Shown: positions 17,941 to 26,345 of the stretch, in pieces
How the letters are laid out: each line of letters begins with the position of its first letter
How positions within the stretch are numbered: the first letter of the stretch is position 1
Assembly (NCBI GenBank): GCA_910577045.1
Contig: CAJTLB010000006.1
Location: 133,129-197,128, forward strand
DNA: 64,000 nucleotides
Origin: an uncultured Lachnospiraceae bacterium
GTDB lineage: Bacteria; Bacillota; Clostridia; Lachnospirales; Lachnospiraceae
Direction: 5' to 3'
Program-made: the position numbers and the translations under genes
The notes under the pieces: model-generated
Seen by the model: only the letters and a program-made list of their open reading frames with translations
The model's database searches: none
What the model was told of the DNA's origin: nothing

Positions 17941-19259
17941 TTTAATATTCTCCTAACCCTAATATTACTTATTAACCTTACTTTTAGGTTATGGCAAACC
18001 CCTGCTATAAAAAAACATATAAAACACATTATTATCCCTATAATAATAGAATTAATACTACCACCATCTAATAATACCTTAGAAAATGGGACTGTTAGTA
18101 AGCATATGGAAAATAAGTTTTTCTTTTTTAAAAAATAATCCAGGCACCCTTCTGCTATTAAATAAGGAAAGAGTAAATTTAAAATACTTCCAATTATTCC
18201 AAAATTTGCGTACCCTTCTGCCAATAGACCCGGCTGTGCATAAGATGCCCCTACCATACTTGCAGAAATCAATGGTAAACTTATATAAGGAAATCCAAAA
18301 ATAGGGGCTGCTGCCTTTATAAAGGTAATTCCATAAAAATATCCATTTTCTTGTACATATTCTATAATGTTCCCGCCCAATATACTCCAAATCCCAAATA
18401 AACGATAAATTTGGTTCTCTATATAATGGCTTAATGCAGCTGTATTTTGTAAAATCAACTGGATATCGTACTGTTTATTAAAAAAATAATTTAGCTTAAC
18501 AATTTCTGAAACTACCCCATACAGCCCAACTGCAACTATGCCTAATACCAAAAGGCATATAATTTTTTTTGGTTTTGATTTTTCTGTATAGGATTCTATA
18601 AATAAATAAGCAAGTATAATTGGCAAAAAATATTCCACCATAATATAACGGTATATTACAAAATGTAAAATAACTATCGCACTGCCTGTTACCATACAAA
18701 ATAAAAACAAAGATATATGGTATTTCCTTATTTTCAGCCTTAAGAAAACATAACAAATAATGGGAGCATAAAGCAACGCCATAGAAACCCCGCCATATAT
18801 AGTTACAGGCAGACAAAATAAAATTCCCATTAACCATACTGCAATATCAGATTCATATGTAAATTCCCGTTTTACTGGCAATATTGTCTTTCTCTTTAAA
18901 CTAAGCAACACGGCGATAATACACATACAACTTATATATACAATAAAATATAAGAAAAACTGATCGCTTGGTACTCGTTCCCCTACTTTTTTATATTGTA
19001 AAAGTACCAAATTTTCTTTTATAAAATAACATGGGAACAAATTATAAGTAATAAAAAAAACGATAAACAGAAAAATATACCCTGTACTAAAAAGTTTTCT
19101 TTTTTTCTCATATAAAATAGAAACTCCCAAAAACACAAATAACATAATAGCTTCAGCAACCATTCGTTCATAATATCTTTTTTCTATCATATATGCCATC
19201 ATTCCAATCCCCAATACCAAAGCGGCAACCCTAGATAAGCGAAATAACATATGTGTCAT
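17931..19259 (-). CDS. Probable Wzy-type O-antigen/polysaccharide polymerase
   Basis: A 442-residue protein with about 11-12 hydrophobic segments and no soluble domain. Primary sequence does not identify it by motif. Topology, length and position, in a cluster that otherwise has an initiating transferase, glycosyltransferases and a flippase but no polymerase, make Wzy the best assignment. A larger loop around residues 290-360 (NGYFYGITF to ASYAQPGLLAEGYANFG) resembles the extracytoplasmic catalytic loop of such polymerases. Its ATG overlaps the GT4 stop codon as ATGA. Wzy proteins are very divergent, so an alternative membrane role cannot be excluded. Confidence 0.75.
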   Translation of the reverse strand: MTHMLFRLSRVAALVLGIGMMAYMIEKRYYERMVAEAIMLFVFLGVSILYEKKRKLFSTGYIFLFIVFFITYNLFPCYFIKENLVLLQYKKVGERVPSDQFFLYFIVYISCMCIIAVLLSLKRKTILPVKREFTYESDIAVWLMGILFCLPVTIYGGVSMALLYAPIICYVFLRLKIRKYHISLFLFCMVTGSAIVILHFVIYRYIMVEYFLPIILAYLFIESYTEKSKPKKIICLLVLGIVAVGLYGVVSEIVKLNYFFNKQYDIQLILQNTAALSHYIENQIYRLFGIWSILGGNIIEYVQENGYFYGITFIKAAAPIFGFPYISLPLISASMVGASYAQPGLLAEGYANFGIIGSILNLLFPYLIAEGCLDYFLKKKNLFSICLLTVPFSKVLLDGGSINSIIIGIIMCFICFFIAGVCHNLKVRLISNIRVRRILKWN

Positions 19260-20389
19260 TTTTTATTCCTCTCCCGTCTCTTTCGGTTGATATAATAATT
19301 TTTTAATTTTTCTGCTTCTTTTTCTATGTCAAATCCTTTCTCTATAAACTCTTCCCCTATCTCCTCCCTACTTCCAACAGGCTGGTTTGCTATCTCTATT
19401 ATTTTATCTGCCCAATTTTCTATTTTAGAAGATAAAGACATATAACTGCAATTCCTTACAGAAACCTCTTTTGTAATGGCATCGCTTAACAGACATGGCA
19501 ACCCAGATGCTTGTGCTTCTAACGCGACCAATGGCAACCCTTCTTTCCATGAAGTCATTACAAACACATCCATTGCCTGTAATAATTCCTCTACATTTTT
19601 CGAATATCCATAAAAAATTACCTGTTTCTCCATTTTCCTTTTTTTCACTTCTATTTTTAATTGCCCTTCTAATTCCCCACACCCTACAAACAATAAACAT
19701 GCCTTTTTTATTTTTTTTATTATTTCTTCAAATATTTGGATTAAAAATATGTAATTTTTTTCTTTTTCCATCCTTCCCACTGTGCCAACTACTAATGTTC
19801 CTTCCTCTATCCCTAATTTTCTCCTAATATCTTCTCTTTTTTTTCTTTGATATTTATACTTTTTATAATCAATGGCGTTATTTAATACTTGATATTCTTT
19901 TTTATATCCATAAAATAAAAAATTTCCTGCTGCCTCTGAACATGCCATTAAATCAGTTGCTTGCCATCTTAATGGTAAACACAAAACCCTATTTCTAATC
20001 CTATTCCACCTTTTTGCAGAGTATATTGTACTATGGCTATGCAAAATTCGAATATTTATCCCATATTTTTTTGCAAAGTAAAAACATAGGCTTGCAATAT
20101 TTGGAGAATGGACATGGACAATATCAAAATAATGTTTTTTAAAAAACTTATTTAATAGGGCAGCTATAGAAAAAAAACGAATTTCTTTTAATTGGGGGAA
20201 AAGAAATACTTGGCTTCCCATAGCCTTTACCTTTCTATCAAATTCTCCATCTTTATTATCTGAAAATATTAAATAATCCATTTGAATTTTTTCTTCTTTC
20301 ATATATAACTGATAATTCAATAAAACCGTCTCCACCCCACCAATCGGTCTTACTCCAATTACATGCAGAATCCTTACTTGTTCTTTCAT
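19256..20389 (-). CDS. Glycosyltransferase family 4 (EpsF-like)
   Basis: A 377-residue GT-B glycosyltransferase. The N-terminal domain has the glycine-rich loop RPIGGVETVLLNY (about 14-26) and IVHVHSPN. The C-terminal domain has TVGRMEKEKN (about 204-213), LLFVGCGELE, and the donor-binding E-x7-E block SWKEGLPLVALEAQASGLP (about 282-300). It is followed after the usual tail by basic residues. It overlaps the polymerase by 4 bases and starts 1 base after the GT2 stop. A retaining transferase is expected; the sugar is unknown. Confidence 0.93.
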   Translation of the reverse strand: MKEQVRILHVIGVRPIGGVETVLLNYQLYMKEEKIQMDYLIFSDNKDGEFDRKVKAMGSQVFLFPQLKEIRFFSIAALLNKFFKKHYFDIVHVHSPNIASLCFYFAKKYGINIRILHSHSTIYSAKRWNRIRNRVLCLPLRWQATDLMACSEAAGNFLFYGYKKEYQVLNNAIDYKKYKYQRKKREDIRRKLGIEEGTLVVGTVGRMEKEKNYIFLIQIFEEIIKKIKKACLLFVGCGELEGQLKIEVKKRKMEKQVIFYGYSKNVEELLQAMDVFVMTSWKEGLPLVALEAQASGLPCLLSDAITKEVSVRNCSYMSLSSKIENWADKIIEIANQPVGSREEIGEEFIEKGFDIEKEAEKLKNYYINRKRRERNKK

Positions 20390-20390
20390 A

Positions 20391-21224
20391 TTAATCTCTA
20401 TTTTTACTTCTCCTCAATTTTCTTATATATATCCTTTCTCTTACTCTCCCAGGCAAAATACACATAAAAAAATATCCACTTATTATTTTTATAACATCAA
20501 AAATAGTGCAAAAATGTATTTTCCTCATATAGTGATATAACCTGCATAATGACTTGAAATACTTTAATCCTCCTCTTCGGTTATACATCCCTTCTCCAAC
20601 CCTCATATATAATAAATTTTCTTGGATATTATAAGCCCTTGCACCATTTCCTAGCATCCTAACCCATAAATAATAATCTTCTAATAAATAAAACGGCTGA
20701 TATCCATTTACTGCTTCTACTGCTGTTTTCCGAAACATAACCGCTGGATGGTTAAAAGGGTTTCTTATCCTCGCATATCGTATAATTTCTTCTTGGTTTT
20801 CTGGAAGGATTTTATATATTTTCCGATCCCCTGGCACTTTATTAAACTCTTCTATTGTACCGCTAACAATATCTACCTGCTTAGTACAAAAAATCTCTAT
20901 CTGTTTCTCACAGCGGCAAGGTTTTGCTATATCATCAGAATCCATACGTGCAACTAACTCATGTTTACAATAAGGTAGCCCTTCTTGCAATGCAATTCCT
21001 AACCCTCTATTCCTTTCCAAACGAAGAATAGAAAAAATCCCTGGATTATTTTCTTGAAATTCTTTTATAATCTGTTCCAATTCTTTTGTTAATTTCCCAT
21101 CACAAACTAATACAAAATTATCTGTTTTTAACGTTTGGCTTAGTATGCTTTGTATACTTTCTTTTAAATGCCCTGGCTGCTCTTTTTTATATACTGACAT
21201 TAATATGGAATATCCTTTGTCCAT
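20391..21224 (-). CDS. Glycosyltransferase family 2, AmsE-like
   Basis: A 277-residue GT2 enzyme. It opens YSILMSVYKKEQPGHLKESI, with the LERNRGLGIALQEGL donor loop (about 68-82) and the metal motif RMDSDDIA (about 92-99). The block HPAVMFRKTAV...LEDYYLWVRM is typical of AmsE-like exopolysaccharide transferases. A hydrophobic segment near the C-terminus (about 240-258) may anchor it to the membrane. It overlaps the epimerase 3' end by 25 bases, with an AGAGGGA ribosome site. Confidence 0.92.
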   Translation of the reverse strand: MDKGYSILMSVYKKEQPGHLKESIQSILSQTLKTDNFVLVCDGKLTKELEQIIKEFQENNPGIFSILRLERNRGLGIALQEGLPYCKHELVARMDSDDIAKPCRCEKQIEIFCTKQVDIVSGTIEEFNKVPGDRKIYKILPENQEEIIRYARIRNPFNHPAVMFRKTAVEAVNGYQPFYLLEDYYLWVRMLGNGARAYNIQENLLYMRVGEGMYNRRGGLKYFKSLCRLYHYMRKIHFCTIFDVIKIISGYFFMCILPGRVRERIYIRKLRRSKNRD

Positions 21225-22057
21225 CTCTTTCCCTCTGCCCGTTTGATACTTTCTTTAAAAGAAACCTGCCCAATTTTTTCCCCATCTTGATAAATAAGAG
21301 TCCCAAATATTTTATCTATCAAATATTTAGGTAAAAATGGCACAATCCCATTTATTTTATTTGTAATCCAAATTGAATGTCCATGTTCTTTTGCTATACA
21401 AGCCACTAATTCACTGGTATTTACATAACATTCATTCTGGGGTAAAAATATCCCGTCTGCCCTTTTTTCAATTACTTGTCTAATATAAAAGCATAAATTT
21501 TCTATTGACAACATACTTCTTTTATTATTTATTTTAGGAAAAATAGGCGTAATTTTAGCAAACCAAGATAATTTCTTATAATTCCCTTGGCATCCATTCC
21601 CATATACCATAGGCGGCCTTAAGATACATACCTGGAATTTTTCACTTCTTATTTGTTCCAATGCTTTTTCTGCCATATATTTACTTTTGCCATATAAGCT
21701 TTTTGGATATGGTATTGTTTGATTGGTAATCACACCTGTTTGTATTCCATACACATTCATTGTACTTAAAAAAATAAACTGCTTTACTCCTTCTTTTTTT
21801 GCTTTTTTTGCAATCTCTTCTGTCAATCTTGTATTAATAGCAAAATATTCTTCCCAAGATTTTTTCTTTTTATGCACTAATGCAGCACAATGTAATACTA
21901 CATCATATTTGCAAAATGGTTCTTGGTTCCACAAAGAATCCCTTACAGAAATAAGAGTAACCGAATATTGTTTCTCCTTATTATTGCAATAATCAAGATA
22001 CTCTACTACTTTTTTTGCAATATAACTATTTTTTCCTGTAATCAATATTTGCTTCAT
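21200..22057 (-). CDS. NAD(P)-dependent sugar epimerase/dehydratase family protein
   Basis: A 285-residue extended short-chain dehydrogenase. The nucleotide loop is ILITGKNSYIAKKV: the third glycine of TGxxGxxG is absent, as in the TGANSYIG-type members found next to initiating sugar transferases. The catalytic YxxxK is YGKSK (about 122-126) with upstream STMNVYG. The length is a little short and the C-terminal substrate domain is reduced. It probably reduces or epimerises the nucleotide sugar used by the adjacent transferase. It starts 8 bases after the transferase stop. Confidence 0.85.
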   Translation of the reverse strand: MKQILITGKNSYIAKKVVEYLDYCNNKEKQYSVTLISVRDSLWNQEPFCKYDVVLHCAALVHKKKKSWEEYFAINTRLTEEIAKKAKKEGVKQFIFLSTMNVYGIQTGVITNQTIPYPKSLYGKSKYMAEKALEQIRSEKFQVCILRPPMVYGNGCQGNYKKLSWFAKITPIFPKINNKRSMLSIENLCFYIRQVIEKRADGIFLPQNECYVNTSELVACIAKEHGHSIWITNKINGIVPFLPKYLIDKIFGTLIYQDGEKIGQVSFKESIKRAEGKRWTKDIPY

Positions 22058-22065
22058 AATTTGTA

Positions 22066-22665
22066 CTATCCCTTGTTATTTTCCATGCTGCCTTCTAAAA
22101 TTCCTTCCTGTTTTAAAACACAGCTTACTGTTTTCACCAAACACTTACAATCAAAGAAAAAACTTTGCTTTTTTGCATACTCTCCATCTAACTTTGCTTT
22201 TTCTTCAATAGACAGTTCATCTCTCCCATGAATCTGCGCCCAGCCTGTCAATCCTACTGGAATATGGTTTGCCCCATATTTCTCCCTTTCTTCTATTAAA
22301 TCTTCTTGGTTCCAAAGTGCTGGCCTTGGGCCAATCAAGCTCATTTCCCCTTTTAAAATATTAAACATTTGTGGAAGCTCGTCTAAAGAAGTTTTTCTTA
22401 ATACCTTTCCTATCCTAGTTATGTATTGTTCTGGATGCTGTAATAAATGAGTGGGCATATCCTTTGGTGTTTCTATTTGCATTGTTCGGAATTTTAAAAT
22501 ATAGAATTCTTTTTTGTCTTTTCCAATCCTTTTTTGCTGAAACAAAACTGGTCCTTTAGAATCCAGTTTTACTCCCAAAGATACCAATAACAAAAGTGGT
22601 GACAGCAAGCATATCCCTATTAATGACAGAAAAATATCCAACCCTCGTTTTACATACTTATACAT
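22066..22665 (-). CDS. Undecaprenyl-phosphate sugar phosphotransferase (initiating, PglC-like)
   Basis: A 199-residue monotopic phosphoglycosyl transferase that starts repeat-unit assembly by placing a sugar-phosphate on undecaprenyl phosphate. One N-terminal hydrophobic re-entrant segment (about 9-32) is followed by KRGLDIFLSL upstream, FYILKFRTM, and the catalytic Asp-Glu pair in RKTSLDELPQMFN (about 89-101). LIGPRPAL and GLTGWAQIHG are the family landmarks. The size is the minimal PglC-type core without the N-terminal membrane domains of WbaP. It is the first gene of the operon, with an AAAGGAAA site. An open in-frame extension upstream has no start codon. Confidence 0.95.
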   Translation of the reverse strand: MYKYVKRGLDIFLSLIGICLLSPLLLLVSLGVKLDSKGPVLFQQKRIGKDKKEFYILKFRTMQIETPKDMPTHLLQHPEQYITRIGKVLRKTSLDELPQMFNILKGEMSLIGPRPALWNQEDLIEEREKYGANHIPVGLTGWAQIHGRDELSIEEKAKLDGEYAKKQSFFFDCKCLVKTVSCVLKQEGILEGSMENNKG

Positions 22666-22792
22666 ACATTTTTTTCCTTTCTATACAAATTAATAACTCC
22701 CAGTACAACTGCCTTACGGCTTCTTTAAAAGTATGGTTCCTTTTAGGTGGTACTGTACCTATAAAATTGTCCCTTAAGACTTTTTTCTTTTT

Positions 22793-22820
22793 ATTCTCAT
22801 AAAGTATACTTTATGAGAAT
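22793..22820. repeat. 28-base perfect palindrome
   Basis: Perfect palindrome centred on AAAGTATACTTT, with outer arms ATTCTCAT/ATGAGAAT. Neither strand has a following T run, so it is not a terminator. It shares its 12-base core with the ansA terminator palindrome 110 bases away. An operator is possible. Confidence 0.7.
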
Positions 22821-22866
22821 CCTCCCTTGTTTGTGCATATTGTATAAAAAAATAGAAAAAAACTCC

Positions 22867-22894
22867 TTGCAATATCTGTAAAATATGGTAAAAT
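22867..22894 (+). promoter_or_regulatory. Plus-strand promoter facing the ansA terminator
   Basis: TTGCAA (22867-22872) and TAAAAT (22889-22894) with a 16-base spacer. Predicted transcription would begin near 22901 and meet the terminator hairpin at once, so it would yield only an RNA of about 45-50 bases. It could be a chance match in AT-rich DNA. Confidence 0.35.
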
Positions 22895-22902
22895 AGCATA
22901 AG

Positions 22903-22947
22903 AAAAAACCACTCCGAAAAAGTATACTTTTTCGGAGTGGTTTTTAT
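22903..22947. terminator. Bidirectional terminator of ansA
   Basis: A 16-bp perfect palindrome (22909-22940, arms beginning CCACTCCGAAAAAGTA) is flanked by six A on one side and five T followed by ATTTTA on the other. It acts on the minus strand 33 bases after ansA and could also act on the plus strand. Confidence 0.88.
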
Positions 22948-22972
22948 TTTAAATGATTATTTAAAATAAATA

Positions 22973-23983
22973 TTAAACTACACGTTGTAATAATATATCA
23001 TAATTAATTTTTTTATAAAATAATGCTTCTATGTCAGAAAAACTTTTTTCTCCCATTCCCAATATCCACATTAATTTTGCATATACTGCCTCAAAATTCA
23101 TATCATATGCTTCCAAATAAGGAATCCTTCCATTTAACCGTTTTCCCACTTCATAAGTAGATAAATTACTGCCCTCATATGTGACTTGCGTAGTCATAAC
23201 AATTACTTTAGAACCCTCTTTATATTGTTTTACTAAATTACAGAAATCGTCCAATATGCTGTCTGGTATTCCGCCTACCCCAAAACTCTCTATAATAATT
23301 CCACTATATTCCTTAAAAATTGGTCCTAAAATTTCTGGCCCAATGCCAGGTGTTAATTTTAATACATATACCTTTTGGCTCATAGCCTGATAAAAAATAG
23401 TTTGGTTCCCTTCTGCTTCACAGGGGAAATAACGGACAATCCTCCCATGCTGCATTGAAGCTAAGTCTGGAAAATTTATACTAGAAAACGCATGGTAACT
23501 AAAACTTTTTGTTTTTTTTGCCCTCGTGCCTGCAATTACTTTTCCATCAAATATTACACATACTCCCCTACTTTCCTTATCTGCCGCATATATAATACTA
23601 TCATATAAATTCTTTTTCGCATCTGTAATTTCCATTTGAATTGGCTGCTGTGAACCAGTAAGTACAATTGGCTTTACTGTATTTTGTATTAAATAAGAAA
23701 GTGCGGCTGCCGTATATGCCATGGTATCTGTTCCATGACATATTACAAAACCATCATATATTTTATAATTTTCCTCAATTATATTTTCCAGCTTAATCCA
23801 AACCTTGCTGTCTACATTTGTGCTATCCAAATTACATACTTGGATTGTCTCTATAAAAATATCCCTATCTAAAGCTGGTAAATAGGACAGAATCTGGCTG
23901 GCATCTAAAATTGGTTCTAACCCATATTCTGTTTTAATAGAAGCAATTGTACCTCCTGTAAATAACATCAATATTCTACGCAT
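22973..23983 (-). CDS. ansA: Cytoplasmic type I L-asparaginase
   Basis: A 336-residue asparaginase that hydrolyses asparagine to aspartate and ammonia. The first catalytic threonine lies in FTGGTIAS (about 8-15) and the second in the HGTDTMAYTA block (about 83-92), with the lysine of the KKNLYD stretch downstream. No signal peptide is present, which fits the AnsA rather than the secreted AnsB type. It starts 8 bases after the upstream chemoreceptor stop, with only a weak AAAGAAAGAG ribosome site, so translation probably depends on coupling to the receptor gene. Confidence 0.93.
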   Translation of the reverse strand: MRRILMLFTGGTIASIKTEYGLEPILDASQILSYLPALDRDIFIETIQVCNLDSTNVDSKVWIKLENIIEENYKIYDGFVICHGTDTMAYTAAALSYLIQNTVKPIVLTGSQQPIQMEITDAKKNLYDSIIYAADKESRGVCVIFDGKVIAGTRAKKTKSFSYHAFSSINFPDLASMQHGRIVRYFPCEAEGNQTIFYQAMSQKVYVLKLTPGIGPEILGPIFKEYSGIIIESFGVGGIPDSILDDFCNLVKQYKEGSKVIVMTTQVTYEGSNLSTYEVGKRLNGRIPYLEAYDMNFEAVYAKLMWILGMGEKSFSDIEALFYKKINYDILLQRVV

Positions 23984-23991
23984 CTCTTTCT

Positions 23992-26130
23992 TTACATCCC
24001 TTTTAAACGAAAACGATTTACCAATTCGTATAATCGCTTGGATTGCTCTGACAACTTCGCACTTGTCGTTGTATTTTGTTGCACGGCTGCCGAATTAGAT
24101 TGTACTACATCATTAATTAAGTCTACTTTTTGTGTTAATTGGTTTAAAACACTCTTTTGATTTTGTGACGCATCACTAATTTTATTCATGGAACTAGCGG
24201 CTTCTTCTGCACCATCTACTACAGCAAGAAGAGAAGCTGCTGTTTCATCTGCAATTTGAATACCATTTTTTACAGCTTGGTTAGCTGCCTCTATTAGATC
24301 TTCTGTTTGTTCTACTGCTTCTCCACTTTTTTCTGCAAGGTTTCGAATCTCATTTGCTACGACAGCAAATCCACGACCTGCCATTCCTGCCCTAGCCGCC
24401 TCAATAGATGCATTTAAAGAAAGCAAATTGGTTTGTTTTGCAATTCCCTGAATTGTCATAACAATCTTTTTAATTTCCTCTGAAGTTTTATCGATATCCG
24501 ACATAGCTTGAACTAAATGTTTCATAGCCTGATTACTCATTTCAATTTGTTCTTTCACTTCAAATACCTTTTTATTTGCATTCTGTGCATCCTGTGCATT
24601 TGTTGAAACTACTTCTGCAATACTTTCTATTGATGCAGCAAGTTCTTCTATTGCAGCTACCTGCTCTAAAACACCATCTGCAAGAACTTGTGTACCAGTA
24701 GATACACTTTCTGAACCTTCTGATACCACATTTGCAGATATAGTAATCTGTTGTAATGTCTCATTAAGAGATTTGGATATCTGCTCAATAGACTCCTGAA
24801 TTGGTATAAAATCACCAATATACTTTTGTGTAATCGTAATATCCATATTATTAGCAGCCATTTCAGAAAGTTGCTTAGATATATCATTCACATAGTTATT
24901 CATCGTATGGCTAATATGGTTAAATGCCTTAGAAAGACGGCCTAACTCATCATTTGAATCTACATCAATATGGATATTCAAATCTCCTACTTCTAACCTA
25001 GAAGCCCCCTCTATAATCTGTTTTACTGGCGAAAGAGAAGTTTTAATTATATAATAAATAACAAATAACAACAAAATACCAGCAAGAACAACAATAACTG
25101 ACAATTTTCCTACATCTTCAATAATTGCCATATTTAATTCGCTTAAATCAATACATAAATACATAACCCACAGGTTTCCAGCACTCATCTTTAAAGGAAT
25201 TGTAACAGAAACACCTCTTTTTTCTGTTGCAAAATTTTTTACCCCTTGGTCTACAATCTTATTACTATTGACATATGCCCCATCTGGCATAGAACGCAAT
25301 TTTTCGCCATTTTCAAAGATTTTATTATAACCTATATCTGTAGCAGATTTTCCAACCATAGATGGATTTGCCGTATCTAAAAGTACCGTACCATCTTCTG
25401 AAAGCGCTACCATATGAGTAGAAAAATAGCCTGTGCCTGCATATCGGCGGGACTGCATATCATCTAACGCCACATCTACGCCTGCCACCCCATAAAAATT
25501 CCCATCTACATCATAAATAGGAGCAAGAATACTAATCATCATAATATCCTTTCCCATTAAATTATAAATATATGGCTCATAAATATATGGCTCTCCCGTT
25601 GTTTTCATTTGCATCCAATATTCTTTTGTATAATTATCAAAAGCATCCTCATGTTTCTCAAATAAATACCCTGTCCCTTCTTCATTTGGATACGCAATTG
25701 CCTCATATGCAATGTCTCGTTTATATACGCTATATGGTTCACCATTTTCATCGGCCACTACATTTTGCTCAAAATATGCAAATACAGTAGTAAAACTTTT
25801 ATCGCCCTCTAATACACCTAATAATGCCCTATCAATTGCATCCCTTTGTTCGCTTGGATCTAAAGCAGAAATATTTTTCAGTGCACCAGCTAAACCAATT
25901 ACCCTGCCATATGAATTTTCAATATCATTTACAATTAAAAACGCATTTTCATAGGCAGCAGCTACCAACTTATCTTTTGTACTGTTAAGCAAAGAACTAG
26001 CAGAAAGTAAGCCGGATACTATTACTGTCACCAGAAATATAAACCCAACCATAAATGCTATTTTAGATATAATCTTTTTCCCAAGACTACTCTCTGTTAT
26101 TATTTTAGCATTTTTTTCTGTTTGTACCAT
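23992..26130 (-). CDS. Methyl-accepting chemotaxis protein with dCache sensor
   Basis: A 712-residue transmembrane chemoreceptor. TM1 is at about 24-46 and TM2 at about 341-362. The extracytoplasmic region of about 290 residues has a double-Cache outline (YDVDGNFYGVAGVDVALDDM closes the first lobe; VALSEDGTVLLDTANPSMVG lies in the second). HAMP covers about 363-417. The signalling hairpin tip at about 563-600 reads QTNLLSLNASIEAARAG, the binding site for CheA and CheW. There is no C-terminal CheR-binding pentapeptide. It has its own promoter, and ansA follows after 8 bases. The full R-x-W-Y amino-acid-binding signature of some dCache receptors was not found, so an asparagine or aspartate ligand is only a guess from context. 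Confidence 0.93.
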   Translation of the reverse strand: MVQTEKNAKIITESSLGKKIISKIAFMVGFIFLVTVIVSGLLSASSLLNSTKDKLVAAAYENAFLIVNDIENSYGRVIGLAGALKNISALDPSEQRDAIDRALLGVLEGDKSFTTVFAYFEQNVVADENGEPYSVYKRDIAYEAIAYPNEEGTGYLFEKHEDAFDNYTKEYWMQMKTTGEPYIYEPYIYNLMGKDIMMISILAPIYDVDGNFYGVAGVDVALDDMQSRRYAGTGYFSTHMVALSEDGTVLLDTANPSMVGKSATDIGYNKIFENGEKLRSMPDGAYVNSNKIVDQGVKNFATEKRGVSVTIPLKMSAGNLWVMYLCIDLSELNMAIIEDVGKLSVIVVLAGILLLFVIYYIIKTSLSPVKQIIEGASRLEVGDLNIHIDVDSNDELGRLSKAFNHISHTMNNYVNDISKQLSEMAANNMDITITQKYIGDFIPIQESIEQISKSLNETLQQITISANVVSEGSESVSTGTQVLADGVLEQVAAIEELAASIESIAEVVSTNAQDAQNANKKVFEVKEQIEMSNQAMKHLVQAMSDIDKTSEEIKKIVMTIQGIAKQTNLLSLNASIEAARAGMAGRGFAVVANEIRNLAEKSGEAVEQTEDLIEAANQAVKNGIQIADETAASLLAVVDGAEEAASSMNKISDASQNQKSVLNQLTQKVDLINDVVQSNSAAVQQNTTTSAKLSEQSKRLYELVNRFRLKGM

Positions 26131-26176
26131 AATCCTATCTCCTCCTAAAATCTATCTTAATATATTATGTATTCCT

Positions 26177-26204
26177 ATTATAGACTATTTCTAAAAAAAA
26201 GCAA
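26177..26204 (-). promoter_or_regulatory. Sigma-A promoter of chemoreceptor-ansA operon
   Basis: TTGCTT (26199-26204) and TATAAT (26177-26182) with a 16-base spacer on the minus strand, 47 bases before the receptor start. GGAGGAGATAGG is the ribosome site. Confidence 0.7.
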
Positions 26205-26205
26205 C

Positions 26206-26249
26206 GAAAAAAGGCATTCTTTCACATAACATATGTAAAAGAATGCCTT
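26206..26249 (-). terminator. Terminator of the 562-residue chemoreceptor gene
   Basis: On the minus strand, AAGGCATTCTTT (12 bp) pairs perfectly across a 15-base loop and is followed by TTTTC. It lies about 97 bases after the upstream chemoreceptor stop, immediately before the next promoter. Confidence 0.85.
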
Positions 26250-26345
26250 ACACAATTTGAAAATCGAATATTTGCTATATATATTTCCTAGCACGCATTG
26301 TAAATAACTTATCAAATATAAAGAATCTGTATTTTAACTTGTTCC

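Larger units (their letters stand above)
22666..22972. other. Polysaccharide operon upstream region with two palindromes
   Basis: This 307-base gap holds a 28-base perfect palindrome at 22793-22820, a 32-base perfect palindrome at 22909-22940 that acts as the ansA terminator, and a plus-strand TTGCAA-N16-TAAAAT promoter at 22867-22894. The frame of the sugar transferase stays open for about 45 codons upstream without a start codon. A minus-strand TTGTAC-N17-TATAGA lies immediately before the ribosome site, too close for a normal leader. No convincing minus-strand promoter for the operon was identified. Confidence 0.6.
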
